The notes beneath the pieces are model-generated. The model had not been told where the DNA came from, made no database searches, and saw only the letters and a list, made by a program, of their open reading frames with translations. From assembly GCA_022701365.1 (NCBI GenBank), contig JAKUHH010000284.1:372001-436000 (forward strand): a stretch of 64,000 nt of DNA, written 5' to 3'. Positions 10,564 through 22,105 of the stretch are shown one piece after another. Each line of letters opens with the position of its first letter. Positions within the stretch are counted from its first letter, which is position 1. Source of the DNA: Mycocentrospora acerina (taxonomy: Eukaryota > Ascomycota > Dothideomycetes > Pleosporales). Made by a program: the position numbers and the translations under genes.

Positions 10564-13500
10564 ATGTCGCTCAACGGCCTCGACGACGTGCACGTCACCC
10601 AGGCCTACCAGGGTGCGCTGGCCGAGGCCGGTGGATGGTGCGTCGCCCTTTGACGTGCGCGCAATCTCGACCAGATGGCTAATGCGTGACACCCACAGGT
10701 TCCTGCTCAAGTACACCTCCCGCGATGCCGTCGAGGTCCTCACGCGGGGCACTGGCGGAGTAGCAGACGCCCGCGCTGCCGTCGCCCTCTACGACGAGAC
10801 GTCGCCGCTGTACGGCCTGCTGCTGTATCGCCGCCGCAAGGTCCTGGTCAAATACGTGCCCCAAGGCACCTCGCGCCTGCTCCAAGGCACGTTGCCTCTC
10901 CCTTTCCCGCTCGCTTACCCACCCACCCACCACCTCACCGCACCACACCGCACCACACCGCACCACTCCACTCCACTGCACTGCACCGCACTCCACTCCA
11001 CGCCACGCCGCGCCGAGCCCTGCTAACCCGACCCACTGCAGCCCGCGTCGCCGTCCACTTCATCTCCGTCACGGAAAAGTTTGCGCCCCACGACATTGTC
11101 CTCTCCATCTCCACCCCCGACGAGCTCAGTGATGCCGCCCTAGCGTCCGCCTGCACCCTGCACACTGCCGCCCCCTCGCACAGCTCCTCCTCCAGCGGCT
11201 CCTTGCGACAGCAGAAGCTGAGCTGGATCCGGGAAGAGTCCGAGGTCGGCACCCACCCAGCACCAGACGACGACGACGACGCTGCTGCAGCTGCTACTGC
11301 TACTGCCACTGCTACTGCTGCTGTTGGCGCCACTGCCGCTGCCGCTGCTGCCGCCACTGCCGCCGCTGCCGACACGCTGCCGCCCCCCCTGGTCCCGACC
11401 ATCCTCGAACCCGTTACCGGCGAAGACGAACCGCCGTCGAGAAACGGCTCGGTAGTCTCCCAGGCGCCCTTGCCCGCCCTTGCCCGCGTCGAGGACAAGA
11501 CTGTCGACTCCAAGCCGCGCCCAGAATTCTCCCACGTCACCATTGGCACAGTGACCGAGACGCCAGGAACCCCCGACGAGGATCTGACCGACATCAACGA
11601 GACAACCCAGAGCTACGACAAGCTCTTTGAAGGCGGCGCCGAGCCCCGGAGCTCTTCGCAAACTGCACGCTCCAACTACAACGACCTATACGAGCACTAC
11701 CTGGCCGAATACACAAAGCCAAAGGTCAAGCTAGGGCCGAGACCGCGTGCGTCACTAGAAGGCAAGAGGCCACACACCTCGGGCAGCGCCTCGCAAGGCA
11801 CCGCAAGAGCTGTATCGTCTTTGCCCTCGAACATCCGCTCTACAACCCGCAGGTCCTCGGAGCAAAAGAACTCGAGGAACAAGGACGCGGCATCAACCCC
11901 TAGCATCTCGATTCTGTTGCCACCCGCATCCACCACAACCTCTTCTCTTCCAATCTCGCCCATCTCCGTCACCTTTACATCCAGGAGCCCCGGAAGCGTC
12001 AGGTCTATGCCAGTGTCTGGATACAACGGTCACCGCAGGTCTACAGGCGTATCACAGGAGAAGACAAGGTTGATGAAGGCTGTCGAGTTGCGGAAGAAGC
12101 AAATGAAAGCACAACAAGAGAAGCAAGCAATTGCGGCAGATGCTGAAGCGGCTGACGCGGCTCAAGATATTGATTCCGAACAGACTGACAACTTGAGCGT
12201 CGACCTGAGCGCTGCACTCGACTCTGGTGTGTCTTTTACTATCGAGGACAACGAAGAGAGTGACACCGACAAGGACACACCTTCTATTTCTACCCTGGAC
12301 GATTTTGGTTTGGCCTTTACCGGAAACCAGATGGAAACCGACGACCCAAGCTCTGCGGCTTCTGTGTCGTCCCCTATCTCTGCTCTAACCCACGGATCAT
12401 CTGTTGCGCCTTCAACTCGTCCATCGTCAGTGTCCGAGGACGAGCATCAGAATATGAAGGAAGAGCAGAATTCTCTGCATCTCCACGAAGCTAACAACTT
12501 GGATCTTGGTGCCGAACAGCTATCTACGGATAGCTCACCAACAGTAGTCCCCGAAAATAGGACTCCCATTCCCTCAATTCATTTGCGTGTGCAGTCAAAC
12601 GACCAAATCTCGTTAGACCGCGTTCCCTTTATTATTGAAGACGAAAGCGTCATGTCGCTCATGCCTTCGAATAACCAAGACCACGTGCACTCGCGCCGGA
12701 ACTCGAAACGCGAATCCGTCCTCCTCACCCCATCAGGCGAGCCCTCTGAAGAGAAGAAAACCCAGACCAAACGGCGCAACAGGGAGTCTATGATTATGCC
12801 AAAGAGACAAAGTTGGTACGAATCAAAGGAGAAACGCCGCGCGCAACTTGGCCCACTACAATTGGACCCAGAAAACTCGGAAACAGAGTACATGTCAGAC
12901 GAATCGTTCATGGAGGAAATCCAGAGTGCAACACTGCAAGAAGCTATGCAAATGTCGGTTTCCAAGTCTCCAATTACGCCCATTTTTGGTCGATTTCCGT
13001 CCGAAACATCCACCCCTGTGAGGTCAGCATCACAACAGCATAACAAGACCAGCCGCCCGTCGCCAGAGGTCGTCCCGCGCAAAGCTTCTGGTCCTTGGCC
13101 CCCTAAGCATGCAAATACTGAGCCGGCAGTCGCAGCCAAGAAGATCAATGTTTCCTCTGGCATCTCTCAAAGGATCAGGGCGCTCGCGGAGAAGTCCAAC
13201 CGGGACTCGTTGTCAGCAAGTTCAATCGGTGCGGCTTCGGACACGCTAAGCTCTAGTCTTGCACAGAGGAAGTCGTCCTTCTTCGCAGCAGCACCGGCTG
13301 AAGGATCCTCAAGTGGACGATCCGTTCAACGCCTAGGAAACCCTTCATTTCTGAACAGGCCTTCCTCGGCGGCCTCTGAAAAGAAACCTACTCTACAGCC
13401 AACTCCAAAGGCGACTGTATACAATGTGCAGAAAGCTGAGAAGCCAGAGTCTGTTCAAGTGACTGCTCACATTGTCCGTGACGAGCGTACGGCGCAACCC

Positions 13501-14424
13501 ACTTTGGCTATGCCGACTCAGAACACGCCATTGGAGCTCCACCAGAGCCCTCTTGTCATCGATCACCAGATGCCGATTTATGCACCAAAGAGCCCTCCGC
13601 AGGGTGGCTCGGAGCCTACATCACCGAAAGCGCCTTCTTCATCACACTCGCGGGATCCGACCACCAATCTTCCGCGATCATCGTCTGAGAGCAGTTGGAA
13701 GGCATTTGGCCGTCGAATGAGCGAGTCAAAGTCCATCCATACCGTTCACAGCCAGGAGAGTCGCGATGAGAAGAAGGAAGACAACAAGAAGAAGGAAAAG
13801 GAGACGCGCACAAGCAAGTTGTTCAAGCGCATGTCGACATCCATGTCCGCAATGCCCTGGAAAAACTCAAACACGAGCCTGACGCTGTCTGAGCAAGATC
13901 TCAAGGGCACATCGCTGACTTCGTTGCGTGAACCTCCGCCGCCTGCTCAGTTGGGCGATCTTAACATCCAGTTTCCCGACACATTGGTAAGTTGACAGCA
14001 ATCGACATGGTCCGTCAAGTTCTAACAATAGTGCAGCTTTGGAAGCGAAGATGGGCTGAGATTGATGCCATGGGCAACCTTGTTTTAAGCCCATCAAGGT
14101 CGAATGAGGTACGTACTATTTCCCATCTCTCAAATCAGATGGTTGCTTACAAATAAACAGAAGGGTGCTGTGAAGAGATTCCATCTCAGCGAATTCCAAG
14201 CGCCTTATCCTCCCGACCAAGACCGACAAGAGCTCCCCAACAGCGTCGTACTAGACTTTGTCGATGGCAGGACCCTGCAGTGCGCTTGTGAAACATATGT
14301 GGCGCAAACACAAGTTCTTCAGAGTATGTCTTTGTTCTTTCCCGCTACAAAGCAGCCGCTAACAACATGAATAGTCCTTCGAGAGGCCCACGACGCTTGG
14401 CTCGCATACACCCAAGCATTGTAG
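10564..14424 (+). CDS. Large ADF-homology / PH-like domain protein
   Basis: Six exons, 10564-10637, 10699-10886, 11042-13986, 14037-14108, 14161-14323 and 14375-14424, encode 1,163 residues. The second intron needs a GC donor (AG|GCACGT); the other four are GT-AG with CTAAC/CTGAC-like branches. Residues ~5-140 match the fungal ADF/cofilin-homology protein that starts MSLNGLDD and contains GGWFLLKY, LYGLLLYRRRKVLVKYVPQGTSRLLQ and an FISVTEKF strand. The ~900-residue middle is Ser/Pro/acidic and predicted disordered, with an Ala/Thr tract near residues 155-200 and basic clusters. The last three exons form a PH-like module (LWKRRWAEID, VLDFVDGRTLQCACET, final Trp helix). Homologues are often mislabelled GPI-anchored glycoproteins; no signal peptide is visible here. 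A cortical actin or membrane adaptor role is inference. Confidence 0.82.
10887..11041. other. Intron 2 of the ADF-homology gene: GC-AG, with CACC-rich repeats
   Basis: The intron begins GCACGT and ends TGCTAACCC...CAG. Its centre (10915-11010) is an imperfect CACC/CCGCACCA/CTCCA repeat. The GC donor is required because the only nearby GT would break the frame, while GC gives Q-A-R-V as in homologues. Confidence 0.7.
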
Positions 14425-15221
14425 CTGCACCTATCTGCGACTCTCACATGCGCCCGTCTCCTTTTACAATCCTTGACCACAACCAATCACAACAACATAC
14501 ACCACCCCGATACATACCTTTTCCTTTGCAAGCATGCATGTCTACACCACCAAGCAACATTGTCTTCACTTTTGTCATGATCGCACGACCTTGCCCCATC
14601 CTTTTTCCTTTGTAAGAGTCTATTGGGATATAAAATGGGGAGGGGGAACACCATTGCTCCGTATATTGTTTATTTGTCTAAATTTGATTAAAGTTTTTTT
14701 TTGGCGTTGGGGGCCTTCTTCTCATACCCCCTTTTATTTTTGGTGAGACGGAGGAAGCATAAGGAGAAGAGGGAGGAGGAGGAGGAGGAGGAGGAAGAGG
14801 AGAAGAAGAAGGAGAGAGTATGTGTGTATGATGATTATCCGAGGGAGAGGATATCTTTTTTTTATCGTTTTTTTTTCATCCTTTTTTATTAAAGCAAAGA
14901 CGGATTGGAGGGATTGGAGATAGGGGGGAGGGGAAAGGGGAATTCTAAATGAGAATTGGCTTGTTAGTTTTATTTCTTGTAGGGGGGGTTGTGTAATATA
15001 TTTAATACCGCGGGCGGTGCTGCTGCTGCTACTTTTACTTTTACTTTTCTTTTCTTCTCTTACTCACTGAAAAATTGAGGACTATATGTGATGGGTCCTT
15101 GTTTGTTTCTCTCTCTCTCTGGGGATGTTATGGAGGGAGGGGGGGGTTGAATTGAATTGTATTGAATTTCGAGATTCTGCAATACTTGTTCTCTCTTTTT
15201 TCTTTTTCTTCTATTCGTTTG

Positions 15222-15271
<50 letters not shown>

Positions 15272-16128
15272 TTGACTGTTACTGTTACTGTGTGTTACTA
15301 TATGTTACTCTGTTTTTTTGTGTGTGTGCTGAAATATGGTGTTTGCTGTCTTGACGGGAAAGAGAGAGAAGGCGTAGTGGAGTGAGTGTATGTATGTATG
15401 TATGTATGTATGCAAGCCATAATTAGAAGAGCAAAGATACATCTTTCTGAACGTTTAGCATACTACATACATACATATGTATACTCTTGTGATTGTTCAT
15501 ATATATATATATAAATATGTTTATTGTTCATCCTTTATTGTTTGTCGTACGTATACACGATATGATCCACACCCATGCCCATGTCCATGTCCATGCCCAT
15601 GCCCATACATATATATATATATATCCCTAACAACCCACCAAACAAGCCAACCAACCAATTAATCAATTAAAGACGAAAGCGAAAGAAAATAAAATAAAAG
15701 AAAAACGCCAAAACATAAACCCCCCTAGCCCGACCACGTATGTGTACCCCAAGTCAAACCAACCCAAGCCATGCATGTATGCCTGTATATATAATTTTCC
15801 TTGTCGCAATTTACCAAAATAAAATAAAAAGAGTACTCCAATGGCAATGGCAATGGCAATAGCAATGACAACGGCCCAGTGCAAATGCTAACATTGATGA
15901 CGCAAAAAAACAAAAATAACAATAACAACGCTGTGACAATGCAATGCAATACAATGCAGTGCAGTACAATGCTATTCCAAACACGTCCTCTCTTTTGCTC
16001 TCTCTTTAACAATCGAAAAATAGAGAAAGTAGTAGCAGTAGTAGTAGTAATGATGATGATGATACAAGACTAAACAAAGGATTCGAGGATGAGAACAAAC
16101 TCTCTTTTGTCCATTCACCACTCACCAC
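14425..16128. other. Convergent spacer rich in microsatellites
   Basis: No gene seen. It contains the 3' ends of the ADF-homology gene and the (QS)n protein. Simple repeats follow one another: GAG-rich purine tract (14770-14812), TG run (15225-15269), GTAT units (about 15385-15412), TA runs (about 15499-15511 and 15606-15622), CCATGC/CCATGT units (15568-15606), AATGGC units (15838-15868), and AGT/ATG triplets (16030-16062). Confidence 0.6.
15225..15269. repeat. (TG)22 dinucleotide microsatellite
   Basis: Uninterrupted TG units in the spacer downstream of the ADF-homology gene. Confidence 0.93.
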
Positions 16129-17334
16129 TCACTCTCCCAACCGCGCAAACGTAAACGTGTACAGAGGGTTTCGGCGGCGAAACGCGTCTTGTTCGGTTGC
16201 GGCGTCTTTGCGGGTAAAGGAGTCGACGCGGGAGTCTTTTGGTGGGCATGTTGATGGTGGAGAGTAGGTGTTTGTGGTTGTGAGGAAGTTTGGTGATTGT
16301 GATTGTGATGTGTATGATGTAGATGGTTGTTTTTGTGGGGACGAGTGAGACTGAGAATGAGAATGAGACTGAGACTGAGACTGAGACTGAGACTGAGACT
16401 GAGACTGAGACTGAGACTGAGACTGAGACTGAGACTGAGATTGAGATTGAGGGCGCGGAGTAATGGCAAAAGGAGAAAAGGGACATTCATCGTCGTCGTC
16501 GTTGTTATCATCGTCGCCATCGTCGTGAAAGGGAAATGTAGGTGTGTATCCACCATCATCATCACCATCATCGTCATCGTCGTCATCAAAATGGGAGTAT
16601 GGGTCTGGAATATCGTCTTCCACGTCAAAAGCGTCGTAGTTGGAGAGGCCCAATGGTGAGGGCCCCAGCGGTAGGTAGTCTTTCTTCAGGACCTGAGCGC
16701 AAGGCATAGAGTGCGAGTGCGAGTACGAGAATGCTTCATTCGGGGAGCGGTACTCGGAGGTGGATACTTCTGATTGGGGTGGGTATGGCGATAGTGATGG
16801 CGATGGCGATGACAATGTAGGCGAGGGACTCCTGGATGCGGATGGGGATGTGGATGGCGAGCCTGACACGACGAAATGGTTTCCCGTCCGGATGGCAGCA
16901 GCGGGCGGGACTGACGGTTCTTGTATGACGACAGGCCGGGTGTGTGTATCCACGCTGCCATACTTGAACGTCAGTCTCGCTAGCCTCAACTGTTCTTGCT
17001 CCCTTTCCTGCTCGACAAGGACCCTGCCTTTCCCCTGTTGTGCTCCCCTGGCCGAGAGGGCGCCACGACGGACACGGTTGAGAATTGCAGCTTTGCGGAG
17101 CAAGTTTCTCCCCAGGGATTTCTGCCTGGCCCACACGGCGATTCGGGAGCTTCCTCTGTCGACAATGTTGGATGCTGGGTGGGAGAACTGCGGAGACAGG
17201 CGCGAAGTAATAAGGAAGAGACGGAGACGGCGCTTTTTCTTCTGCAGATTCGAGTGCTCGCCGTCGATGTCTGCTGCTGCTCGACCGCGCTTGAGAGACC
17301 TGGGGGGAGCCCGCGGTAGGAAAGTGAAACCCAT
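16129..17334 (-). CDS. Conserved basic fungal protein with acidic and (Gln-Ser)n tracts
   Basis: One exon of 401 residues from ATG 17334 (motif MGFTFLPRAP). A longer in-frame extension to 17502 is possible but looks like leader. Residues ~35-95 form the conserved part: a Lys/Arg-rich string, then RLRLFLITSRLSPQF, IVDRGSSRIAVWARQK and GRNLLRKAAILNRVRR, a pattern I recall from uncharacterised Pezizomycotina proteins. The centre is Ser/Pro-rich; two poly-Asp blocks follow (about residues 245-285); then comes an alternating Gln-Ser stretch encoded by a hexanucleotide repeat, and a Ser/Thr-rich tail. There is no signal peptide. The basic segment suggests nuclear localisation, but function is unknown. 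The coding frame survives across the repeat because its unit is a multiple of three. Confidence 0.78.
   Translation of the reverse strand: MGFTFLPRAPPRSLKRGRAAADIDGEHSNLQKKKRRLRLFLITSRLSPQFSHPASNIVDRGSSRIAVWARQKSLGRNLLRKAAILNRVRRGALSARGAQQGKGRVLVEQEREQEQLRLARLTFKYGSVDTHTRPVVIQEPSVPPAAAIRTGNHFVVSGSPSTSPSASRSPSPTLSSPSPSLSPYPPQSEVSTSEYRSPNEAFSYSHSHSMPCAQVLKKDYLPLGPSPLGLSNYDAFDVEDDIPDPYSHFDDDDDDDGDDDGGYTPTFPFHDDGDDDNNDDDDECPFSPFAITPRPQSQSQSQSQSQSQSQSQSQSQSQSQSQSHSHSQSHSSPQKQPSTSYTSQSQSPNFLTTTNTYSPPSTCPPKDSRVDSFTRKDAATEQDAFRRRNPLYTFTFARLGE
16347..16452. repeat. Coding (GAGACT)n hexanucleotide repeat
   Basis: Twelve perfect GAGACT units (16365-16436), flanked by one-base variants such as GAGAAT and GAGATT, encode the alternating Gln-Ser tract on the minus strand. 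Unit-number changes would leave the frame intact and vary tract length. Confidence 0.92.
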
Positions 17335-19349
17335 TGTGGGTGGAGGTGGCGCGTTGAACGGGAATAATGTTACTGAACTCGTCTCTTGTGGTGTGATTAT
17401 GTTTCTGAATCCATGAGTCGACGATAATAGCGTTGCGTGTTTGGTGTGCGGGATGTTGATCTGCGTCATCCTCCGTTGCCCAACTTCATGTGCTGTGTGC
17501 ATAGAGAGAAAGGGCCAAGCATACTCGCGCGACGAGCCGAAGTGAAGCTCCGTTCGGTAGATGGTGTATCGAGACGTAATTTCTGGCGCCGATTGAAGAA
17601 TTCAAGTCGTCAGCCAGTAGGGCTTGAGAAAATGTCGCAATACTCAAAAGGTCATGTGGATCCGTTGGGTTTTGCAAGCGGTACAAGACGCCAGGATGTC
17701 GTCTCCAAAACTCTACGTTCCGAGGAGCATCACAAGACGCCTCGAATTCTCGCTCAGTCTGACGCAAATCACCCAATTCTCCTTGTTGCTCAGAACAGCA
17801 AGCGCTGGGCACTTGAAATCCCCTCGCAAAGTACCCAAAGGCGTCAGGAGAGGAAAGAAAAGGATAAAAATAGGAGGTCCGGCTCTCCCTCGCAATATCG
17901 CTCTCTCGCTAACAAGACCCTCTTCGTCCTCTCTTTACAGATCACCCGACCCGACGCTATGGTCATCAAAATGCGGAGAAGCTCCAGCCCCCAGATGCAA
18001 GCGGTGCATCGCCTCACTCGTCCTCGTAGCTGATTGGACAACGTGCGCACGCCACAGCATCAACAACCTGACAGGTTCTGGGCCCTATGCAGGCGCGGTG
18101 ATCCTCTTGCAGTGCCCCATTCGCAATGTGAGGCTGCCGACTGAAACTGAGAGGGATTTTCAACAGATTCTGACGATAAGATGCTGCAGAGATTTTTTTT
18201 ACAAAAGGGGGGACGAAAAGAAAGGAGAATCGATCGGGACGGAGTTACGTGGTCATGGTGGATGACGGATGACTTTTTTTTTTCTAGCGGAGAAATCCTC
18301 CTCGCAAATGCAAGTCCTGGATTGCCATAAACTGGGGGGCCTGTCTAGCAGGGAAAGCTACTCGTGGAAAGGTTAATTAATCAGCTGGGCGACTGTTGAG
18401 CAATTGGACGACAGATGGGGAGAGTGCAGACGTCAATTCGAGTCCTTGATTGTTTTCCGGGTTGCCTGTTTTGGTCTGTCTCGTTTCGGAACTGGATGGA
18501 TTCCGGAGATCTGCAGATCGAGGGGGTAAGAGTCGCGTTTTGCATCCGTCCATTCGTGCAGCTTCCGACCTGTCTCATGTTCTTGCCGCGCAGGAGAGAG
18601 CCTCATTCAGCGACATGGCGATTCGTACACGTCTCCTTGTCGGAGCGAGTATGTCACTCTGCCGCCCCCGCTCTACAGATGCAGTTGGCTTTTGTGGAGT
18701 CGGGCAGGTAGAGTTGGGCTTTTGCTGTGTTGTGCTGCGTCGTGCTGCGCTGTGCTCTGCTGACAACATCCTTGCTTCCGTCTCGTTAACCCGTTCCGTA
18801 CTCCGGCAGACGCCGCTACGCGGATAGACCACGTAGTAGGCAGGTGGAAAGTAATCCTGACAATCGACACTACGCATTGCGTTTTTATTTTATATTTTTA
18901 TTTATTCTTCTACTGATTCATCTCTCTGTTATGTTTTCTTGTTCAGCTAAACTATCCCTTGAAGTGTTGTTGTGCTCGATAAATTGACTGTGCCAAGTTG
19001 AATATATAGCAGACGCGTAGTCCTAAGAGCTGCCCCTCTACTGATCTCGTACCACGACTGCTCTGCCCTGCTCTCACTCTGCTGTTCAACATGACAGATG
19101 TCAGTGGCGTATGGTGACCCCTGTTGTTTGTCATGGGTCAGAATTTTTTGCATCCTCAGACCTCGCTTCATCCTTCCTCTTGCGTCGTACAGATGTCGCT
19201 TGCTGGTGCAGGGATCAGACGCGACTGCTGTGTAGCTGTACAAGTATATTTCCAGCTCGAATGATACATGCCTTGTTTTTGTATGCGAGCTTCTTCCCTC
19301 GTATTTCCAACCTTGTACTAGTAGAGATGGCCGTTGTGTAGCCGTGACC
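17335..19349. other. Intergenic, no supported gene
   Basis: About 2 kb between the (QS)n gene's start and SWD2's stop, both on the minus strand. Open frames such as 17624-18265 (plus) show no family features. A strong-looking acceptor (branch CGCTAAC at 17908, pyrimidine run, TTTACAG at 17940) precedes a 24-codon frame at 17959-18033. T-rich DNA at 18885-18905 may mark a 3' end. Confidence 0.4.
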
Positions 19350-20491
19350 TCACAACATGAGATCTGCATCTGGCTGCCACAATAGGAAATCCTTGTCTGC
19401 GCTTGCCAGTAGATTGGTCCGCGGATTGTAGCCGACGACTGCCGCCTTGCCATGTCCTGGGAGCTTCTCCATGGGCTCGAGGATGTTGTTGGGTGCGGGC
19501 GGTTGGGCAATGTCCCACACCAATAGTCCGTCTTCGCTGCTTCCGCCCATCAGGTATTGTCCGTCAGGCGTGACACAGACGTCGCCCTGGCCTGCTGGCT
19601 GCCTGGTCCCGTTGGGGGTTGCGCCGGGCGCAAGACGGCCCGAGGAGCCTGCTTTGCGGTAGCAAAAGTGGATAATGTCGCCAGAGAAGGCGTCGAGAAC
19701 AAAGTGGCCGCTGCCGTTTGTGGCGACGACCAGGCTCTTGCCGTCGTTTGTGAATTCGAGCTTGGTCCACTCTGGCTTCTGGGCGCCCATGAAGCGCTGG
19801 TGCAGGTCGAGCAGGTCAAAGGTGGCAAAGGGCGGCTTGTCGTAGTTGCGCACGTCGTACAGCAGGACCGAGTGGGTCGAGGGCGAGGCGACGGCAATGA
19901 CGGTGGCCGAGGGGTCGTAGACGGCGAGGTAGGGGGCATGCAGGTTCAGCAGGCCGTGGTAGTTTGGCGAGGACAGGTTCCACAGGCGCACCGTGTTGTC
20001 GCGCGAGCACGACAGGAAGGTGTCGGACGAGGGGCACAGGGCAATGGAGGTGACGGTGTCGGTGTGGCCCTTGAAGTAGCGGATGTACGAGTTGTCGTGC
20101 GAGGAGAGGAAGCGCAGGGCGTCGTCGACCATTGTGCTGGCGTAGATGATGCTCTGGGCGTGGTGGGAGAAGCGGGCGAGGTGGACGCCATACTTTTGGC
20201 TCTTGAGCTCCTTTGCGTGCTTGCCCTCCTTGCAGTTGTAGATCTGGAGCGTGTCGTCGTCGCGGGCCACGAGGGCGAGCTCGCCCGTGTCGTCAAAGTC
20301 GAGCGAGGTGACGGACGTGGTTGGGTTGGGGGCCTTGAAGCGCTGGGGAGGCGAGTTAGCATTCACCTGGGCGTTGCAGAGGCGCACGGCAAGAAGCCAC
20401 TCACACGCGACGGGCGGAAGCTGGCGATGACGTCGCCCACCTTCTGCGTCGGCGGGCCTGCGGGCGGAGGAGGGGCGCCGGGGGTGGCCAT
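19350..20491 (-). CDS. SWD2: COMPASS subunit Swd2 (WDR82 homologue)
   Basis: Exons 20405-20491 and 19350-20342 join in phase 0 (62-bp intron, GTGAGT, GCTAAC, CAG) to give 359 residues. Swd2 is a seven-bladed WD40 protein shared by the COMPASS histone H3K4 methyltransferase and the cleavage/polyadenylation machinery. Diagnostic strings are SVTSLDFDDTGE, LQIYNCKEGKH, KSQKYGVHLARFSHH, IIYASTMVDDALRFLSSHDN, YIRYFKGHTDTVTSI, FLSCSRDNTVRLWNL, and a late LLVWDI blade. The N-terminal ~20 residues are Pro/Ala-rich, and the first exon ends before the conserved RF. An insertion near residues 255-275 is Gly/Arg-rich. The gene diverges from OAC1 with 422 bp between start codons. All blades expected of the family appear present. 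Confidence 0.92.
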
Positions 20492-20913
20492 GTTGGGCTG
20501 GGGTGATGATGGCCTGGTAGTGGGTGTATTAATGGCCTAGTCGTGGGTGTTAACAGCCTAGTCGTGGGTGTATCAATGGGGTGTTAATCGACCTGCTACG
20601 CGTGCGGCTACGCGTGCTGCATGTCCCGCAAGAGAAACGCGTCAGGTCGGCGTCTGAACCGACGGAATGCGCGCGAGACGAGGTTGAGCTTACCTAGGCA
20701 CTGCAACTCGGCACTAAACTAAAACATGGGCCCGGCTTCGGAGCACCGCTGGATTATTCACCCAGCTCGACTCTGGCCCTCACCCTCACCCGCCCGCGCC
20801 GTGCCGTGAGAGCCCACTGCAGCCACTGCCACTGCCACTACAGCCAAGACAGGACAGGACAGGACAAGACAAGTCAAGGAGCCAGCAGCCCACGTGTCGC
20901 AACCGGGGCCGAT
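20492..20913. promoter_or_regulatory. Divergent promoter region SWD2 / OAC1
   Basis: The 422 bp hold both promoters. Features are a direct repeat of TAGTCGTGGGTGT (about 20515-20570, three near-copies of GTGGGTGT) next to SWD2 and a GACAGGACAGGACAGG run (20848-20870) next to OAC1. Confidence 0.5.
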
Positions 20914-22105
20914 ATGTCTACAACCCTGGGGTAGGCCTCTCTCCCACCCTCTGCACCCTCTGTCCTCTCCCACCCGCTGACCCGCACCTCCACAGGTCCT
21001 TCATAGCCGGCGGCATCGCAGCCTGCGGCGCCGTGACCGTCACCCACGGATTCGAGACGGTCAAGATCCGGTGCGCAAACGTCTGCACTATGCGCCCAGC
21101 CTCCCATTGACCACCGCCCAGACTACAATTGCAAGGAGAGCTCCAGTCCAAAAAGGACGCCGTGCGCCAGTACAAGGGCGTCTTCCACGGCGTCGGCGTC
21201 ATTGTCAAGAACGAGGGTCCCAAGGGTCTCTTCCGCGGAATCGGCTGCGCAGTACGTCACGCGTCAACCCACGACGCCCCGTCGAGAATATACTGCATAG
21301 TAGACTACCATCCGTGCTAATACAATCTGTAGTATGTCTACCAAATGGTCCTTAACGGCTGCCGTCTGGGCTTCTACGAGCCTCTGCGCAAGACCGTCAC
21401 CACCGCCCTCTACTCGGACGCAACAAAGCAGTCATTTGGCATAAACCTCTTCTCGGGTGCTGCCAGCGGAATCCTCGGCGCCGCAGCTGGCTCGCCCTTT
21501 TTCCTCGTCAAAACTCGCCTCCAGTCCTACTCCCCCTTCCTGCCCGTCGGTACACAACACCACTACAAGGGCGCTGTTGACGGCTTCCGCAACATCTACC
21601 GCAATGAAGGCATCAAGGGCCTGTACCGTGGCGTTGGACCTGCCATGGTCCGCACAGGATTCGGCTCCTCTGTACAACTGCCCACCTATTTCTTTGCCAA
21701 GCGGCGGTTGGTGAAGCACCTTGGTATGGAAGAGGGCATGCCACTGCACATTGCAAGCAGCACTGTCAGCGGCTTCGTCGTGTGCTGTGTCATGCACCCA
21801 CCAGACACCGTCATGTCGCGCATGTACAACCAGACGGGCAACCTCTACAGTTCGGCCTTTGACTGCTTGTACCGGACAGTCAAGACCGAGGGGTTGTTGG
21901 CCGTGTACAAGGGCTACTTTGCCCATCTGGCCCGTATTCTGCCACACACGGTACGCTACTCCCCTTGAACATGCGTCCTGAGAATGAAGGGAAAAAACCT
22001 GACACTGAACAGATTCTGACCCTCACCCTCGCCGAGCAAACAAACAAAATCATGCGAAGAGTCGAAGACCGCGTTCTCTCCCCAGAGACAAAGGCCTGGA
22101 TATAA
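20914..22105 (+). CDS. OAC1: Mitochondrial oxaloacetate carrier Oac1
   Basis: Five exons, 20914-20930, 20996-21070, 21122-21251, 21333-21950 and 22013-22105, give 310 residues. Oac1 moves oxaloacetate, sulfate and isopropylmalate across the inner mitochondrial membrane. The family order is clear: SFIAGGIAAC, VKIRLQLQGEL after the second junction, YQMVLNGCRLGFYEPLR, NLFSGAASGILGAAAGSP, FLVKTRLQSYS, GLYRGVGPAMVRTGFGSSVQLP, MYNQTGNLY and ILPHTILTL. Three carrier repeats with six predicted helices are complete. Carrier signatures two (SPFFLVK) and three (PPDTVMSR) are kept, but the first has Gly24 where Pro is expected (HGFETVK). The first coding exon is only 17 nt. Confidence 0.92.

Noticed and set aside
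9691..10752. 353-codon minus-strand frame and overlapping frames at 9774-10598 and 10247-11026
   Set aside because: Open only because of GC-rich and CAGCACAG repeat DNA; Cys/Leu/Val and Arg/Pro runs without family features, and they overlap the start of the ADF-homology gene.
17437..18265. Overlapping 198- and 213-codon plus-strand frames
   Set aside because: No recognisable family, no good start context; kept only as an unexplained splice-like signal.
19557..20540. 327-codon plus-strand frame
   Set aside because: Antisense of SWD2; Val/Gly/Ala-rich composition from complementary codon bias.
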